Shown here: one piece after another, positions 41,213 through 48,254 of the stretch
Layout: every line of letters starts with the position of its first letter
Position numbering within the stretch: the stretch's first letter is position 1
Source of the DNA: Streptomyces sp. LUP30
Lineage (GTDB): Bacteria > Actinomycetota > Actinomycetes > Streptomycetales > Streptomycetaceae
Assembly: GCF_001746365.1 (NCBI RefSeq)
Contig: NZ_MJAJ01000017.1
Location: 1-64,000 of the forward strand
DNA: 64,000 bases
Direction: 5' to 3'
The notes under the pieces: generated by a model
Told to the model about the DNA's origin: nothing
The model's input: the letters and a program-made list of their open reading frames with translations, nothing else
The model's database searches: none
Program-made: the position numbers and the translations under genes

Positions 41213-41659
41213 ATGCCTGAGACCCCCGCCCCCGACTTCGGCAAGCCCTTCGTCCTCGTCCGCGACACCGACATCAGCGGCGTATCCGGCGTCGGCATCG
41301 TCGCCAACGGCATCCTCTGGCCCGACGGACAAGCCGTCATCCACTGGACCGGCAGCACCTACCCCACCACCACCCCGCACCCCGGCGGCATGGAATCCGT
41401 GATCGCCGTCCACGGCCACGGCGGAGCCACCCGCGTCGTCTGGCAATCCATCGAGGCCAACATCCCCAAGCCGCGCTACGGCGAGGTGTGGACGGAGCTC
41501 GTCGGCTACGTCCAGGAAGCCGTCAACGACGGCGGCCAGATCGACCCCGCCCACCTCGCCGCCTACATGCGAGAACTGCGCCACAGGGCCATGGCCCCGA
41601 CGCGCGAGTGGATCCGCTCGATCACCGACCCCGACGACGGCACCGACACCCCCGCCTGA
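41213..41659 (+). CDS. Phage protein of unknown function
   Basis: 148 aa, ATG after GAAAGGAAACCCGCC. Beta-rich N-terminal two thirds (FVLVRDTDISGVSGVGIVA, AVIHWTGSTYPTT), helical end. Unknown. Confidence 0.67.
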   Translation: MPETPAPDFGKPFVLVRDTDISGVSGVGIVANGILWPDGQAVIHWTGSTYPTTTPHPGGMESVIAVHGHGGATRVVWQSIEANIPKPRYGEVWTELVGYVQEAVNDGGQIDPAHLAAYMRELRHRAMAPTREWIRSITDPDDGTDTPA

Positions 41660-41687
41660 GCCGCACGCCCGACCCGAAAGGCCAGCC

Positions 41688-41936
41688 GTGACACCCGCCG
41701 ACGAACTCCGCGCAGCAGCCGCCCGACTTCGCCAAGCCCGATTCCCCGCCGCCATGACCGCAACAGCCAGCACCGCCGCCCTGATCGCGGCACGCCTGCC
41801 GCTCGCCGACTGGCTCGACCTTTTCGCCGCCACCCAGTTCGACCCCGAAGCGGGCATCCAGGTCACCGACCGCAGCCACGAATGCGCCCTCGCCTTCGCC
41901 CGCGCGGTCCTCGGCACCCCGGACCGGCAGCCATGA
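41688..41936 (+). CDS. Small helical phage protein
   Basis: 82 aa, GTG after GAAAGGCCAGCC. Helical, Ala-rich (ALIAARLPLADWLDLFA; ECALAFARAVLG). Unknown. Confidence 0.62.
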   Translation: MTPADELRAAAARLRQARFPAAMTATASTAALIAARLPLADWLDLFAATQFDPEAGIQVTDRSHECALAFARAVLGTPDRQP

Positions 41937-42115
41937 CCGGCGAACAACTCGCCCTCACCTGGTCGGAGCCCTGCAACACCCCATCACCCGCCAACCGGCC
42001 ACCCACCCGCTTCGACCTCCGCCAACACGAAATGTGGGACATCCGCGGACAACGCATCGAACCCGCCGCCTATTGGACCGCCCACACCATCACCGTGAAG
42101 GGAGACCTCCTGTGA
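41933..42115 (+). CDS. Small phage protein
   Basis: 60 aa, ATGA overlap. LRQHEMWDIRGQRIEPAAYW is a recognisable compact block; no known function. Confidence 0.6.
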   Translation: MTGEQLALTWSEPCNTPSPANRPPTRFDLRQHEMWDIRGQRIEPAAYWTAHTITVKGDLL

Positions 42116-42336
42116 CCCTCCTCCTCGCCGCGGTCCTGGCCCTCGCCGCCGGCTGGTGCATCGGACATCGCACCGGACGAACCCTCCGCCGCGCCTCCGC
42201 CCAAGTCGACGCCATCATCCGCACCACCATCCCCGACCCGGCGCCCATGCCCGACTGGGAGCGGATCGCTGAACAGACCCGCTACGACGAAGCCTTCGGC
42301 CAGATCACCCGCCACTGGAACGAGGACGCCGCATGA
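42112..42336 (+). CDS. Single-pass membrane protein
   Basis: 74 aa, GTGA overlap. N-terminal membrane segment (VTLLLAAVLALAAGWCIGH), then a soluble helix. Unknown. Confidence 0.62.
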   Translation: MTLLLAAVLALAAGWCIGHRTGRTLRRASAQVDAIIRTTIPDPAPMPDWERIAEQTRYDEAFGQITRHWNEDAA

Positions 42337-42842
42337 CCCGGCACACCGTCAACACGATCACCAGCGACGCCCTCGACGCCCTCTACGAGCAACTCGAAGC
42401 CGCCGAAGACAGCGAGGCCCAGCGACAACTGGCCACCGCACGGGAAGCCCTCGCCTCCGCCGCAACACGGGCCGCCCGCGCCGAACACGAGCTGGCTGCG
42501 CTCCGCCAAGTCGCCCGCGGCTACTGCCCCGCCTGCGGACGCGGCGACGCCGCACCCACCGTCACCGACTGGGAACGCGAGCGGCAGCGCGCCGAGGAAG
42601 CCGAAGGCCACCTCGCCCACCTGCAAGAGAGCAGCGAGGCTGTCGGACGCTTCCTCACCCGAACCGTCGACGAACGCGACCAACTCCGGGCCGCCATCCG
42701 CCGAGTGCGCGACTACGCCGCCGACATCGAACGCAGCAGCTGGACCGGGCCCGCAATCGCCCGCCGCATCCGCGCCGCCCTCGACGAGCCCGCGGCCAGC
42801 CCGGCAGCGACCCAAGCGACCGACACCACGAAGGAGAACTGA
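42333..42842 (+). CDS. Coiled-coil protein with CxxC knuckle
   Basis: 169 aa, ATGA overlap. Long charged helices (LYEQLEAAEDSEAQRQLATA; ERQRAEEAEGHLAHLQE) flank YCPACGRGDAAP. A Rad50-hook-like dimer is conceivable, but the protein is far shorter and lacks ATPase motifs. Confidence 0.67.
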   Translation: MTRHTVNTITSDALDALYEQLEAAEDSEAQRQLATAREALASAATRAARAEHELAALRQVARGYCPACGRGDAAPTVTDWERERQRAEEAEGHLAHLQESSEAVGRFLTRTVDERDQLRAAIRRVRDYAADIERSSWTGPAIARRIRAALDEPAASPAATQATDTTKEN

Positions 42843-42844
42843 CC

Positions 42845-43063
42845 ATGGGATGGGGATCAGCCGGATCAAAGTTCTTCAACCCCGTAGCCCACGCCCTCCA
42901 AGAAGCCGGCGCCTCCGACGAGCTGAAGGAACGCGTCCTCACACCGCTCATCGCCAACCTCCAGAACGAGGACTGGGACACCGAACTCGACTCGCTGCAA
43001 GACTTCCTCGACGACCCGGCGATCGTGAAAGCGTTCGCCGCCAATGGCATCACCTGGGACTGA
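42845..43063 (+). CDS. Small phage protein
   Basis: 72 aa, ATG after AAGGAGAACTGACC. HALQEAGASDELKERVLTPL and DSLQDFLDDPAIVKAF, helical. Last gene before the RNA-rich gap. Unknown. Confidence 0.66.
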   Translation: MGWGSAGSKFFNPVAHALQEAGASDELKERVLTPLIANLQNEDWDTELDSLQDFLDDPAIVKAFAANGITWD

Positions 43064-43197
43064 CCACCTGTGGCATCCTGACCGTGGCAGTACGGCATCC
43101 CGGGGATGCCACCCGCCGGCCGCGAACCGGTACCGCCTTCCGCCCCGTGCCTCCATCGAGGACCGGGGCGGACGTGCGTCTGGCATCCTGGGACAGT

Positions 43198-43264
43198 TCC
43201 CCCGTAGCTCAACCTGGCAGAGCGCCCGGCGGGGAGGTTGCGCGTTCAAATCGCGTCGGGGGAA
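43198..43264 (+). ncRNA. tRNA-like element with truncated anticodon arm
   Basis: The acceptor stem TCCCCCG/CGGGGGA is perfect (9 bp with flanks), the D arm is GCTC-loop-GAGC, and the T arm is GCGCG-TTCAAAT-CGCGT with a canonical T loop. Between D and T arms only 16 bases (43224-43239) are present where about 22-23 are needed; they can form at most a 3-bp stem with a 4-base loop, so no standard anticodon can be read. A decayed tRNA gene or a tRNA mimic. Confidence 0.65.
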
Positions 43265-43343
43265 CGTCTTCCGGGACAAAGGCCGGAACCAGGGAACTGG
43301 ATCCCTCCCGCCTTGAGCGGGTTGTGGCCCCCGGAGACGCGAA

Positions 43344-43372
43344 CGCCCCGCCGACTAGGTATCGGCGGGGCG
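43344..43372. terminator. Strong hairpin
   Basis: 11-bp exact stem CGCCCCGCCGA/TCGGCGGGGCG, extended by GCGA/TCGC flanks. Confidence 0.75.
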
Positions 43373-43394
43373 CTCGCATATCTGGCATCCTGAG

Positions 43395-43493
43395 GGTGCG
43401 GCATCCGGGTGTGAGACCTGGCGCGCGTGACTCGCTCCGTTTAGCGAGAGGTGGCCCGTCCAGGGGACGGAAGACCCCTGTGCCGCTCGCACC
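43395..43493 (+). ncRNA. Predicted branched structured RNA
   Basis: Closing helix: GGTGC (43395-43399) with GCACC (43489-43493), then GGCA (43400-43403) with TGCC (43481-43484). Inside are three hairpins: 43405-43421, CTCGCT/AGCGAG (43431-43436/43443-43448) and CAGGGG/CCCCTG (43461-43466/43475-43480). The last competes with CCGTCC/GGACGG (43456-43470), so two folds are possible. Drawn by hand. Confidence 0.4.
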
Positions 43494-43533
43494 AGCCCGG
43501 CGCCAACCGGGAGGCATCTCGGCCTGAGAGCCC

Positions 43534-43570
43534 GCGCCCGCCCTCGTGAGCAGCAGACAGGGGCGGGCGC
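43534..43570. terminator. GC-rich hairpin after structured RNA
   Basis: GCGCCCGCCCT (43534-43544) pairs with AGGGGCGGGCGC (43559-43570) with one bulged base. Confidence 0.55.
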
Positions 43571-43652
43571 TCCCGCGTTGTCGGCGGCCGGTCGTACCAT
43601 CACAGTGCGGGCTGGTTTCCATGGCTGGATCAGGCCGTGCTGCTACAGCAAA

Positions 43653-43681
43653 GCGCCCCCGTCATCGGTCGACGGGGGCGC
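43653..43681. terminator. Strong bidirectional terminator
   Basis: 11-bp exact stem GCGCCCCCGTC/GACGGGGGCGC, 17 bp from the end of the leftward operon at 43698. Confidence 0.8.
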
Positions 43682-43697
43682 AGCTGTTGGGCGGTCC

Positions 43698-44117
43698 CTA
43701 CGGCTTCCACTCGTCGCGGTAGCCAGGGCGGTCGGCGTAGATCGCGGCCAGGCAGAGGACGCAGGACTGCAGCGCACCCGCCACCTGCACCCACACGGCA
43801 TCGTCCTCACCGGCAAGGGCGAGCCGGACAGCTTCCTTGGATGCGAAGTCATACCGGGCGACGATCGCCCTCTTCGCCTCGATCTCCCGCAGCACCCGAG
43901 CCGGATCATGACCGAGGACGTGGTCGATGACCGGGCCTTCCGGCCAGCGCGTCACACGCCCATCGAGCGCGCCGCCAACCGAGGGGATCACCCGGCCGCC
44001 GTCGGCGTCCGCGACGCTGCCCGCACCATCCATCGACCACGGACCCGGCGGCGCAGCCTTCGCGATCCGCTCATCCTCGTCGAGCTGCACGCTCAACCAA
44101 CGCACCAGGCCATCCAT
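43698..44117 (-). CDS. DUF6221-like protein
   Basis: 139 aa from ATG 44117, which shares one base with the stop of the upstream gene (TGATG). LVRWLSVQLDEDERIAKAA, then HDPARVLREIEAKRAIVARY and a C-terminal VLCLAAIYADRPGYRDEW fit the DUF6221 pattern of Streptomyces and its phages. Function unknown. Confidence 0.75.
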   Translation of the reverse strand: MDGLVRWLSVQLDEDERIAKAAPPGPWSMDGAGSVADADGGRVIPSVGGALDGRVTRWPEGPVIDHVLGHDPARVLREIEAKRAIVARYDFASKEAVRLALAGEDDAVWVQVAGALQSCVLCLAAIYADRPGYRDEWKP

Positions 44118-44281
44118 CAGCGATCCCACCCTGCGCCGTCGTCGCCGTCGAGCCAGGCGTAGTAGTTGCTGCCGCCGCCGCTGGTGTGCCGGGTGTGATA
44201 TCCGCGCTCGCCGCAGTACACGGTGTCCGGCATCGGCTCCTCGCGGAACGTTGCCGCGCAGGGCGCGTCGTCCTCCGCCAT
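44117..44281 (-). CDS. Small protein in leftward operon
   Basis: 54 aa. MAEDDAPCAATFREE and VYCGERGYHTRHTSGGG suggest a Cys/His site. Between the HTH gene (stop 44283) and the DUF6221-like gene, spaced as an operon. Unknown. Confidence 0.6.
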   Translation of the reverse strand: MAEDDAPCAATFREEPMPDTVYCGERGYHTRHTSGGGSNYYAWLDGDDGAGWDR

Positions 44282-44282
44282 C

Positions 44283-44585
44283 TCATCCACCGTCGGCCTC
44301 CTTCTCCACCTTCGGCCGCGTCGTCCCGGACCCCTTGCCGCGGAACACCGCCTGCACCGTGCTGAACCCAACACCAAGGCGCGCCGCGATCTGCCGGTAA
44401 GAGAGCCCGTTTCCCCCGTTCCACAACTCCCGGATCAGATCGTCGCGCTCCTTCGACCAGTCAGCGTTGCGCCTGGCCTGCTCAGCCATGATCTTGCTCT
44501 TGGCTCTGATCCGCTCCTCGCGGTCCGCGATCTGCTCGATCGCGTTAAGGGCGTCCGACACGCGGCGCACCTCCTCGTCGCTCAT
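44283..44585 (-). CDS. HTH protein, leader of leftward operon
   Basis: 100 aa from ATG 44585 with AAGGGGCC before it; an in-frame ATG at 44618 is less likely. A coiled-coil-like N-terminus precedes a helix-turn-helix (GLSYRQIAARLGVGFSTVQAVF). A 21-bp palindrome at 44621-44641 just upstream is the obvious operator, so it probably controls itself and the divergent genes from 44752. Confidence 0.75.
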   Translation of the reverse strand: MSDEEVRRVSDALNAIEQIADREERIRAKSKIMAEQARRNADWSKERDDLIRELWNGGNGLSYRQIAARLGVGFSTVQAVFRGKGSGTTRPKVEKEADGG

Positions 44586-44620
44586 CCCGGCCCCTTCATT
44601 CGGTGGGCCGCTTGCCATGG

Positions 44621-44641
44621 ACTGTAGGGGACCCCTACAGT
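44621..44641. promoter_or_regulatory. 21-bp palindromic operator
   Basis: ACTGTAGGGG-A-CCCCTACAGT is perfect. A weaker palindrome AGCAGTCCGACTGCT follows at 44650-44664. Both lie between divergent genes. Confidence 0.75.
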
Positions 44642-44674
44642 CGGGAGCAAGCAGTCCGACTGCTGATGCACAAA

Positions 44675-44714
44675 GCCCCCGGCCCGGCGCTGGAACGCCA
44701 TATGGGCCGGGGGC
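44675..44714 (+). terminator. Hairpin in leader, terminator or attenuator
   Basis: 11-bp exact stem (44675-44685 with 44704-44714) with an inner GGCG/CGCC pairing, upstream of the gene at 44752 and downstream of the operator. Confidence 0.6.
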
Positions 44715-44751
44715 GGACCCACCCCAACAGCGACGAAAGAGCAGGTCCGCC

Positions 44752-44904
44752 GTGAAGCGTATCGACCCGCAACCCCAGAAGCACGACCCCCGCACCTGCA
44801 ACAACTGCGCCACCCTCCGCCACCCCGCACAAGCAGCCCAAGGCCGCGCACTGGCCAAGCACCTCGCGCAGCACCCCTTCCCCCAGCAGGCGGCCCAGCG
44901 ATGA
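44752..44904 (+). CDS. Small CxxC protein
   Basis: 50 aa, GTG start. Basic N-terminus, TCNNCATLRHPAQAA, helical tail. First gene right of the 21-bp operator. Unknown. Confidence 0.6.
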   Translation: MKRIDPQPQKHDPRTCNNCATLRHPAQAAQGRALAKHLAQHPFPQQAAQR

Positions 44905-45257
44905 ACGAGCAGCAGGCATCCGCGCTCCCCGACTGGGTGGCCAGCCAACTCGCCTACCGCGCCGCGTGGGCTGACCACACGATCGCCCGCTACCTCACCG
45001 TCGGCGGCGCCACCATCGACATCACCGAAACCGGCCCCCGCGACGGCGACCTCCTCGAAGTGACCATCGCCTCCTGTGGCGGATGCCCCGCCACCCGCCG
45101 CGAGCAATGGCCGGACGGCACCTACGACTACGCCAGCCAGTTCCACCCGATCAAGCGGGCGGACGCTATCGCGATCGCCGAGGAAGCCGCCCGCGCCTGG
45201 GCCCAAGCCCACGCCGAAACGTGCCGCGCCCTGCCGCGCCCGGCGGCCGCCCAATGA
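44901..45257 (+). CDS. Phage protein of unknown function
   Basis: 118 aa, ATGA overlap. ATIDITETGPRDGDLLEVTI and SCGGCPATRREQWPDGTYDY, then a helix (ADAIAIAEEAARAWAQAH). Unknown. Confidence 0.66.
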   Translation: MNEQQASALPDWVASQLAYRAAWADHTIARYLTVGGATIDITETGPRDGDLLEVTIASCGGCPATRREQWPDGTYDYASQFHPIKRADAIAIAEEAARAWAQAHAETCRALPRPAAAQ

Positions 45258-45400
45258 GCGCCCCCACCCCGCCCCCCTGCGGCACCTGCCACGGCCAAGG
45301 CGGCACCGTGAACGACACCAGCAGCGGCGGCATCACCCGACAGAACTGGCAAACCTGCCAGCCCTGCCACGGCACCGGCGTACAAGGCGGAGGCCGCTGA
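45254..45400 (+). CDS. DnaJ-type zinc-finger microprotein
   Basis: 48 aa, ATGA overlap. Two CxxCxGxG repeats, CGTCHGQG and CQPCHGTG, as in the DnaJ zinc domain but alone. In DnaJ these bind zinc and unfolded protein. Confidence 0.72.
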   Translation: MSAPTPPPCGTCHGQGGTVNDTSSGGITRQNWQTCQPCHGTGVQGGGR

Positions 45401-45591
45401 TGGCCTGGTTCCGCAGCCGCGACCAAACCAGCCGCGACTACCCCGCCGCCGGAACCTCCGTCACCGCCTCGGCCGGCCGGTTCTTCCGCTCCAAAACGGC
45501 CGGCGCCCGAGCAGCAGGCCGCGCCGCCGACGACTGGGAAACCCGCGACCGCCAATCCGAACGGCAACGCCGCGGCCCCTACGCCCAGTAG
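45400..45591 (+). CDS. Small basic phage protein
   Basis: 63 aa, start shares one base with the preceding stop. Arg/Ala-rich, likely disordered (RFFRSKTAGARAAGRAADDW). Unknown. Confidence 0.58.
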   Translation: MAWFRSRDQTSRDYPAAGTSVTASAGRFFRSKTAGARAAGRAADDWETRDRQSERQRRGPYAQ

Positions 45592-45606
45592 CCCAACCCC
45601 TGATCG

Positions 45607-45652
45607 GCCGGCCTCCCGCGACTCCGTTCCCCCACGGCCGCGGGAGGCCGGC
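45607..45652 (+). terminator. Terminator
   Basis: 14-bp exact stem (45607-45620 with 45639-45652), between two gene groups. Confidence 0.75.
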
Positions 45653-45679
45653 TCCTCGTCCCGCTCCCGGAGGACCACC

Positions 45680-45838
45680 GTGCCCCGCCGCCGCACCATC
45701 ATCCGCCACATCGGCCTACACGACCCGCTCGGACGGTGGGGCTTCACCGTGCTCGCGGCCTTCGCGCTCCTCAACGGGCTCATCCTGCCCGGCCTCGTCT
45801 GCACCGCCATCGCCCTCTACGCCTGGAGGAACCGGTGA
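45680..45838 (+). CDS. Small membrane protein before the Spd-like module
   Basis: 52 aa, GTG at 45680 after CCCGGAGG. Arg-rich start (RRRTIIRHIGL), then two hydrophobic segments, ending LYAWRNR. Its stop overlaps the next GTG start. It opens the membrane-protein module. Confidence 0.65.
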   Translation: MPRRRTIIRHIGLHDPLGRWGFTVLAAFALLNGLILPGLVCTAIALYAWRNR

Positions 45839-47253
45839 AGAAACTCACCAGAGGACAGAAAGCTGTCCTCATCCTCACCACGATCCCCATGATCGCGGTC
45901 GGCATCGGCGGCGCGATCGGCACCTACGCCAACGCCGCATCCGTCCTCCACCGCAAAGAGACCGCCCTCGGCGTCGTCGCCGCCGGCGAAGGCGCCACCC
46001 TCGTCGCCGCCCTCGTCATGATCGTCGTCACCATGCTCGGACAAACCGCACCCACCACCGTGCGCGCAGCCCTCTGGCTGCTCCCTGCCGCCGCCTCCGT
46101 CATGGGCCTCGCCATCGCTCCCACCGCCGCCGAGATGGTCGTGTTCGCCCTCACCCCCCTCGCCATGACCGCCAGCGCCGAGGGCATCAGCCTGCTCGCC
46201 CGCCGCATCGTTGTGCACCGGACCGGCGTGGATGTTGAGGCGCAGCGCCGTGACTCGGCGGTCGCCCGCAGGCTGAACTGGCACCAGGCCAGCGCCGACC
46301 ACCACCCCTCAAAGCGGCAACGCAAGCGGTCCGAACGCATCGCCTGGAGGCTGGCGAGCAGGGTTGCAGCGCACGACACCGAACTCCGGGACAGCCTGAT
46401 GGAGGTCCAGCGAGAGCGCATCGTGCAGGGAGCGGACAAAGCACTCGCCGAGATGTTCGGCCTCTCTACGGCCGCGCAGCCCGCCATCACCCCAGCACCG
46501 GCCGGCTTCGAGGAGGCGGCGCGAGAGGCGCTCTCCGTCGCTGGCGGAGACCCGCAGGGGCCCGCAGCTCTCCCACCCGTGCAGCTGCGCAAGCGCGCGC
46601 CCAGCGAACAGCCCCCGTCCACTCCAGCCGGCCCGCTCGGCGAACCCGTGGAAGACATCCCGGCGCTCTTCGGGAAGGCGCACGCGCCGATCGTGTACTT
46701 CCTCCGCAACGGCAGTCGCGTGAAGATCGGCGTCTCGCAGAACCTTCGCCGCCGCGTCGCCGCGCTCTCGCTGCGCCCAGACGACGTCATCCGCGTCGTG
46801 CACGGACACGCCGAGTATGAGCGGTCCATGCACCGTCGTTTCGCCGATCTCCGAGTGGACGACACGGAGTGGTTCGAGCTGCGCGCCGAGCTCGCGGAGT
46901 ACCTCGGCGTGGTCGTCGAGGACGCCGTGTCCGGGCGCCCGGACACGGCGACGGACAACCCGCCGGACACGTCCGGACAGCCGGACAACGCAGCGGACAC
47001 AGCGTCCGGACACGAGAAGACCGAGACCACCACCGAGACTCTGACCAGCCCGGACACGCGTCCGGACAGGCCGGACCCCCTGTCCGAGATCGCCAAGGCG
47101 GCGTCCGGACCGTCCGACCTCGTCCGCTCCCTCGCCACCCACGGCGTACCCAAAGACGCCCTCGTGTCCGAGGCTGTCCGGCTGCGTCCGGACATGGTCG
47201 CGGACAGCATCCGCCGTATCGCCAAGCGCCTCGGAGAGGGGCCGTACCTGTGA
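45835..47253 (+). CDS. DUF2637-like membrane protein fused to T5orf172/GIY-YIG-superfamily domain
   Basis: 472 aa, GTGA overlap. The first about 125 residues hold four membrane segments in the style of DUF2637/Spd proteins of Streptomyces plasmids. A basic helical linker follows, then at about residues 285-360 APIVYFLRNGSRVKIGVSQNL and the later HAEYERSMHRRFADL and EWFEL, the T5orf172 pattern. The C-terminal 110 residues are a Thr/Pro/Asp-rich linker and a short helical domain. The linker DNA is full of CGGAC repeats. An uncommon combination of membrane anchor and DNA-active domain. Confidence 0.72.
   Translation: MKKLTRGQKAVLILTTIPMIAVGIGGAIGTYANAASVLHRKETALGVVAAGEGATLVAALVMIVVTMLGQTAPTTVRAALWLLPAAASVMGLAIAPTAAEMVVFALTPLAMTASAEGISLLARRIVVHRTGVDVEAQRRDSAVARRLNWHQASADHHPSKRQRKRSERIAWRLASRVAAHDTELRDSLMEVQRERIVQGADKALAEMFGLSTAAQPAITPAPAGFEEAAREALSVAGGDPQGPAALPPVQLRKRAPSEQPPSTPAGPLGEPVEDIPALFGKAHAPIVYFLRNGSRVKIGVSQNLRRRVAALSLRPDDVIRVVHGHAEYERSMHRRFADLRVDDTEWFELRAELAEYLGVVVEDAVSGRPDTATDNPPDTSGQPDNAADTASGHEKTETTTETLTSPDTRPDRPDPLSEIAKAASGPSDLVRSLATHGVPKDALVSEAVRLRPDMVADSIRRIAKRLGEGPYL
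46925..47215. repeat. Dense CGGAC/TCCGGAC repeats in coding DNA
   Basis: About a dozen CGGAC copies, several as TCCGGACA or its inverse, are scattered over roughly 290 bp. They encode the low-complexity linker, so protein bias may explain them, but their density is striking. Confidence 0.45.
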
Positions 47254-47849
47254 GCACCGAGCAGGGAGCCGACGAGCTCCGCATGCGCGCCCTCCTCCTC
47301 ACCCGCGAGGTCGGCCCCGACGCCATCCCGCCCAAGCCCAAAGGCCGGCCGCGGGATTGGCTGGACGACCTGATCGACGACGAGCACGCGCCCGCCACAG
47401 AGCCCGCAGAGGAGCCCGCCTCCGCCCCGCCGGCCGCCGCTCCCAAGCAGGGCAGCCCGAGTCCCTCCAAGGCCCGGAAGAAGAAGGCGAAGAAGACGAA
47501 GCCGGGCGTCCCCCGGGCCGCCGTCGACACCCGCCCGCCCTCCCCGCGGCAGTCCCTCGCCGACGCCTGGGACGCCGTCCCGCCCCGGTTGAAGTGGCTG
47601 GCCTACCACGCGTCCGCCGCCTACCTCGGCTGGACCGTCGGCCTCGTCGACTGGGCCACCTACGTCACCAGATGGATCGCAGCGACCGGCCCGACCAGCG
47701 GACAAGCCTGGTTCTGGTACGTCGCCGCCGCCGGGACCGCCCTCGTCTACCACCGCACCCGCGGCTGGTGGCGGCCCGTCGCCTGGCTCGCCGCCGTCCC
47801 CGTCACCTCCACCGTCGCCGGCGTACTCCTGTACGCCCCGTACTCGTAA
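47250..47849 (+). CDS. Spd-like membrane protein
   Basis: 199 aa, GTGA overlap. Cytoplasmic N-terminal half with a Lys-rich stretch (SKARKKKAKKTKPG), then three hydrophobic segments at the C-terminus (from about residue 115). Resembles plasmid-spread proteins by layout; the identity is inference. Confidence 0.65.
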   Translation: MSTEQGADELRMRALLLTREVGPDAIPPKPKGRPRDWLDDLIDDEHAPATEPAEEPASAPPAAAPKQGSPSPSKARKKKAKKTKPGVPRAAVDTRPPSPRQSLADAWDAVPPRLKWLAYHASAAYLGWTVGLVDWATYVTRWIAATGPTSGQAWFWYVAAAGTALVYHRTRGWWRPVAWLAAVPVTSTVAGVLLYAPYS

Positions 47850-47858
47850 GGACCCCTC

Positions 47859-48254
47859 GTGTTCGGGAACCTTGGCACCGTCGGCCTCGCCGCAGCCCTC
47901 ACCTGCCTGATGATCTTCGGCATTCCGGGGGGCGGCCAGCTCAAGCCCCTCGGCTGGTGGACCACCGTGTTCGTCGCGCTCCTCGCCGCCAGCGCGTACA
48001 AGGCCGCGGGAGGCCCGTTCAGCGTCGTCCCCGACGCGGCCGGGACGGTCATCTCCTTCCTGCAGAGCTTCCTCAAGGGCGTCACGATGCCAGCCCTCGC
48101 CCTCTGCGTTCTGATCTTCATGCTGTTCAAGAAGCTGACAACCAAGCAGGTCGGCATCACCGCCCTGCTGTTCTTCTACATCGCCACCGGAGCCGGCGGC
48201 ACCTGGGCCTACCTCGCCGACGCGATCGAGAACGCACGGGCAGGCCTCCAGTGA
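47859..48254 (+). CDS. Multi-pass membrane protein (Spd-like)
   Basis: 131 aa, GTG start after AAGGACCCC. Four hydrophobic segments (GTVGLAAALTCLMIFGIPGG; TVFVALLAASAYKAAG; PALALCVLIFMLF; ITALLFFYIATGAGG). Typical of small spread or pore-like proteins of Streptomyces plasmids. Confidence 0.68.
   Translation: MFGNLGTVGLAAALTCLMIFGIPGGGQLKPLGWWTTVFVALLAASAYKAAGGPFSVVPDAAGTVISFLQSFLKGVTMPALALCVLIFMLFKKLTTKQVGITALLFFYIATGAGGTWAYLADAIENARAGLQ

Larger units (their letters stand above)
43072..43406. repeat. Repeated GGCATCC elements around the tRNA-like gene
   Basis: TGGCATCCTG occurs three times (43071-43080, 43181-43190, 43383-43392). Further GGCATCC copies are at 43094 and 43400, and 43094-43110 is a 17-bp palindrome (GGCATCCC-G-GGGATGCC). 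Confidence 0.65.
43064..43697. other. 634-bp gene-free region rich in RNA structure and repeats
   Basis: Holds the tRNA-like element (43198-43264), a branched RNA (43395-43493), terminators (43344-43372, 43534-43570, 43653-43681) and repeats of GGCATCC. Open frames crossing it have no protein-like composition. Confidence 0.75.

Noticed and set aside
43198..43264. A normal functional tRNA gene
   Set aside because: There is not enough sequence between D and T arms for an anticodon arm, so I list it as tRNA-like only.
43578..44162. 194-aa rightward frame opposite the DUF6221-like gene
   Set aside because: It is antisense to a gene with family features, and begins inside the RNA/terminator region.
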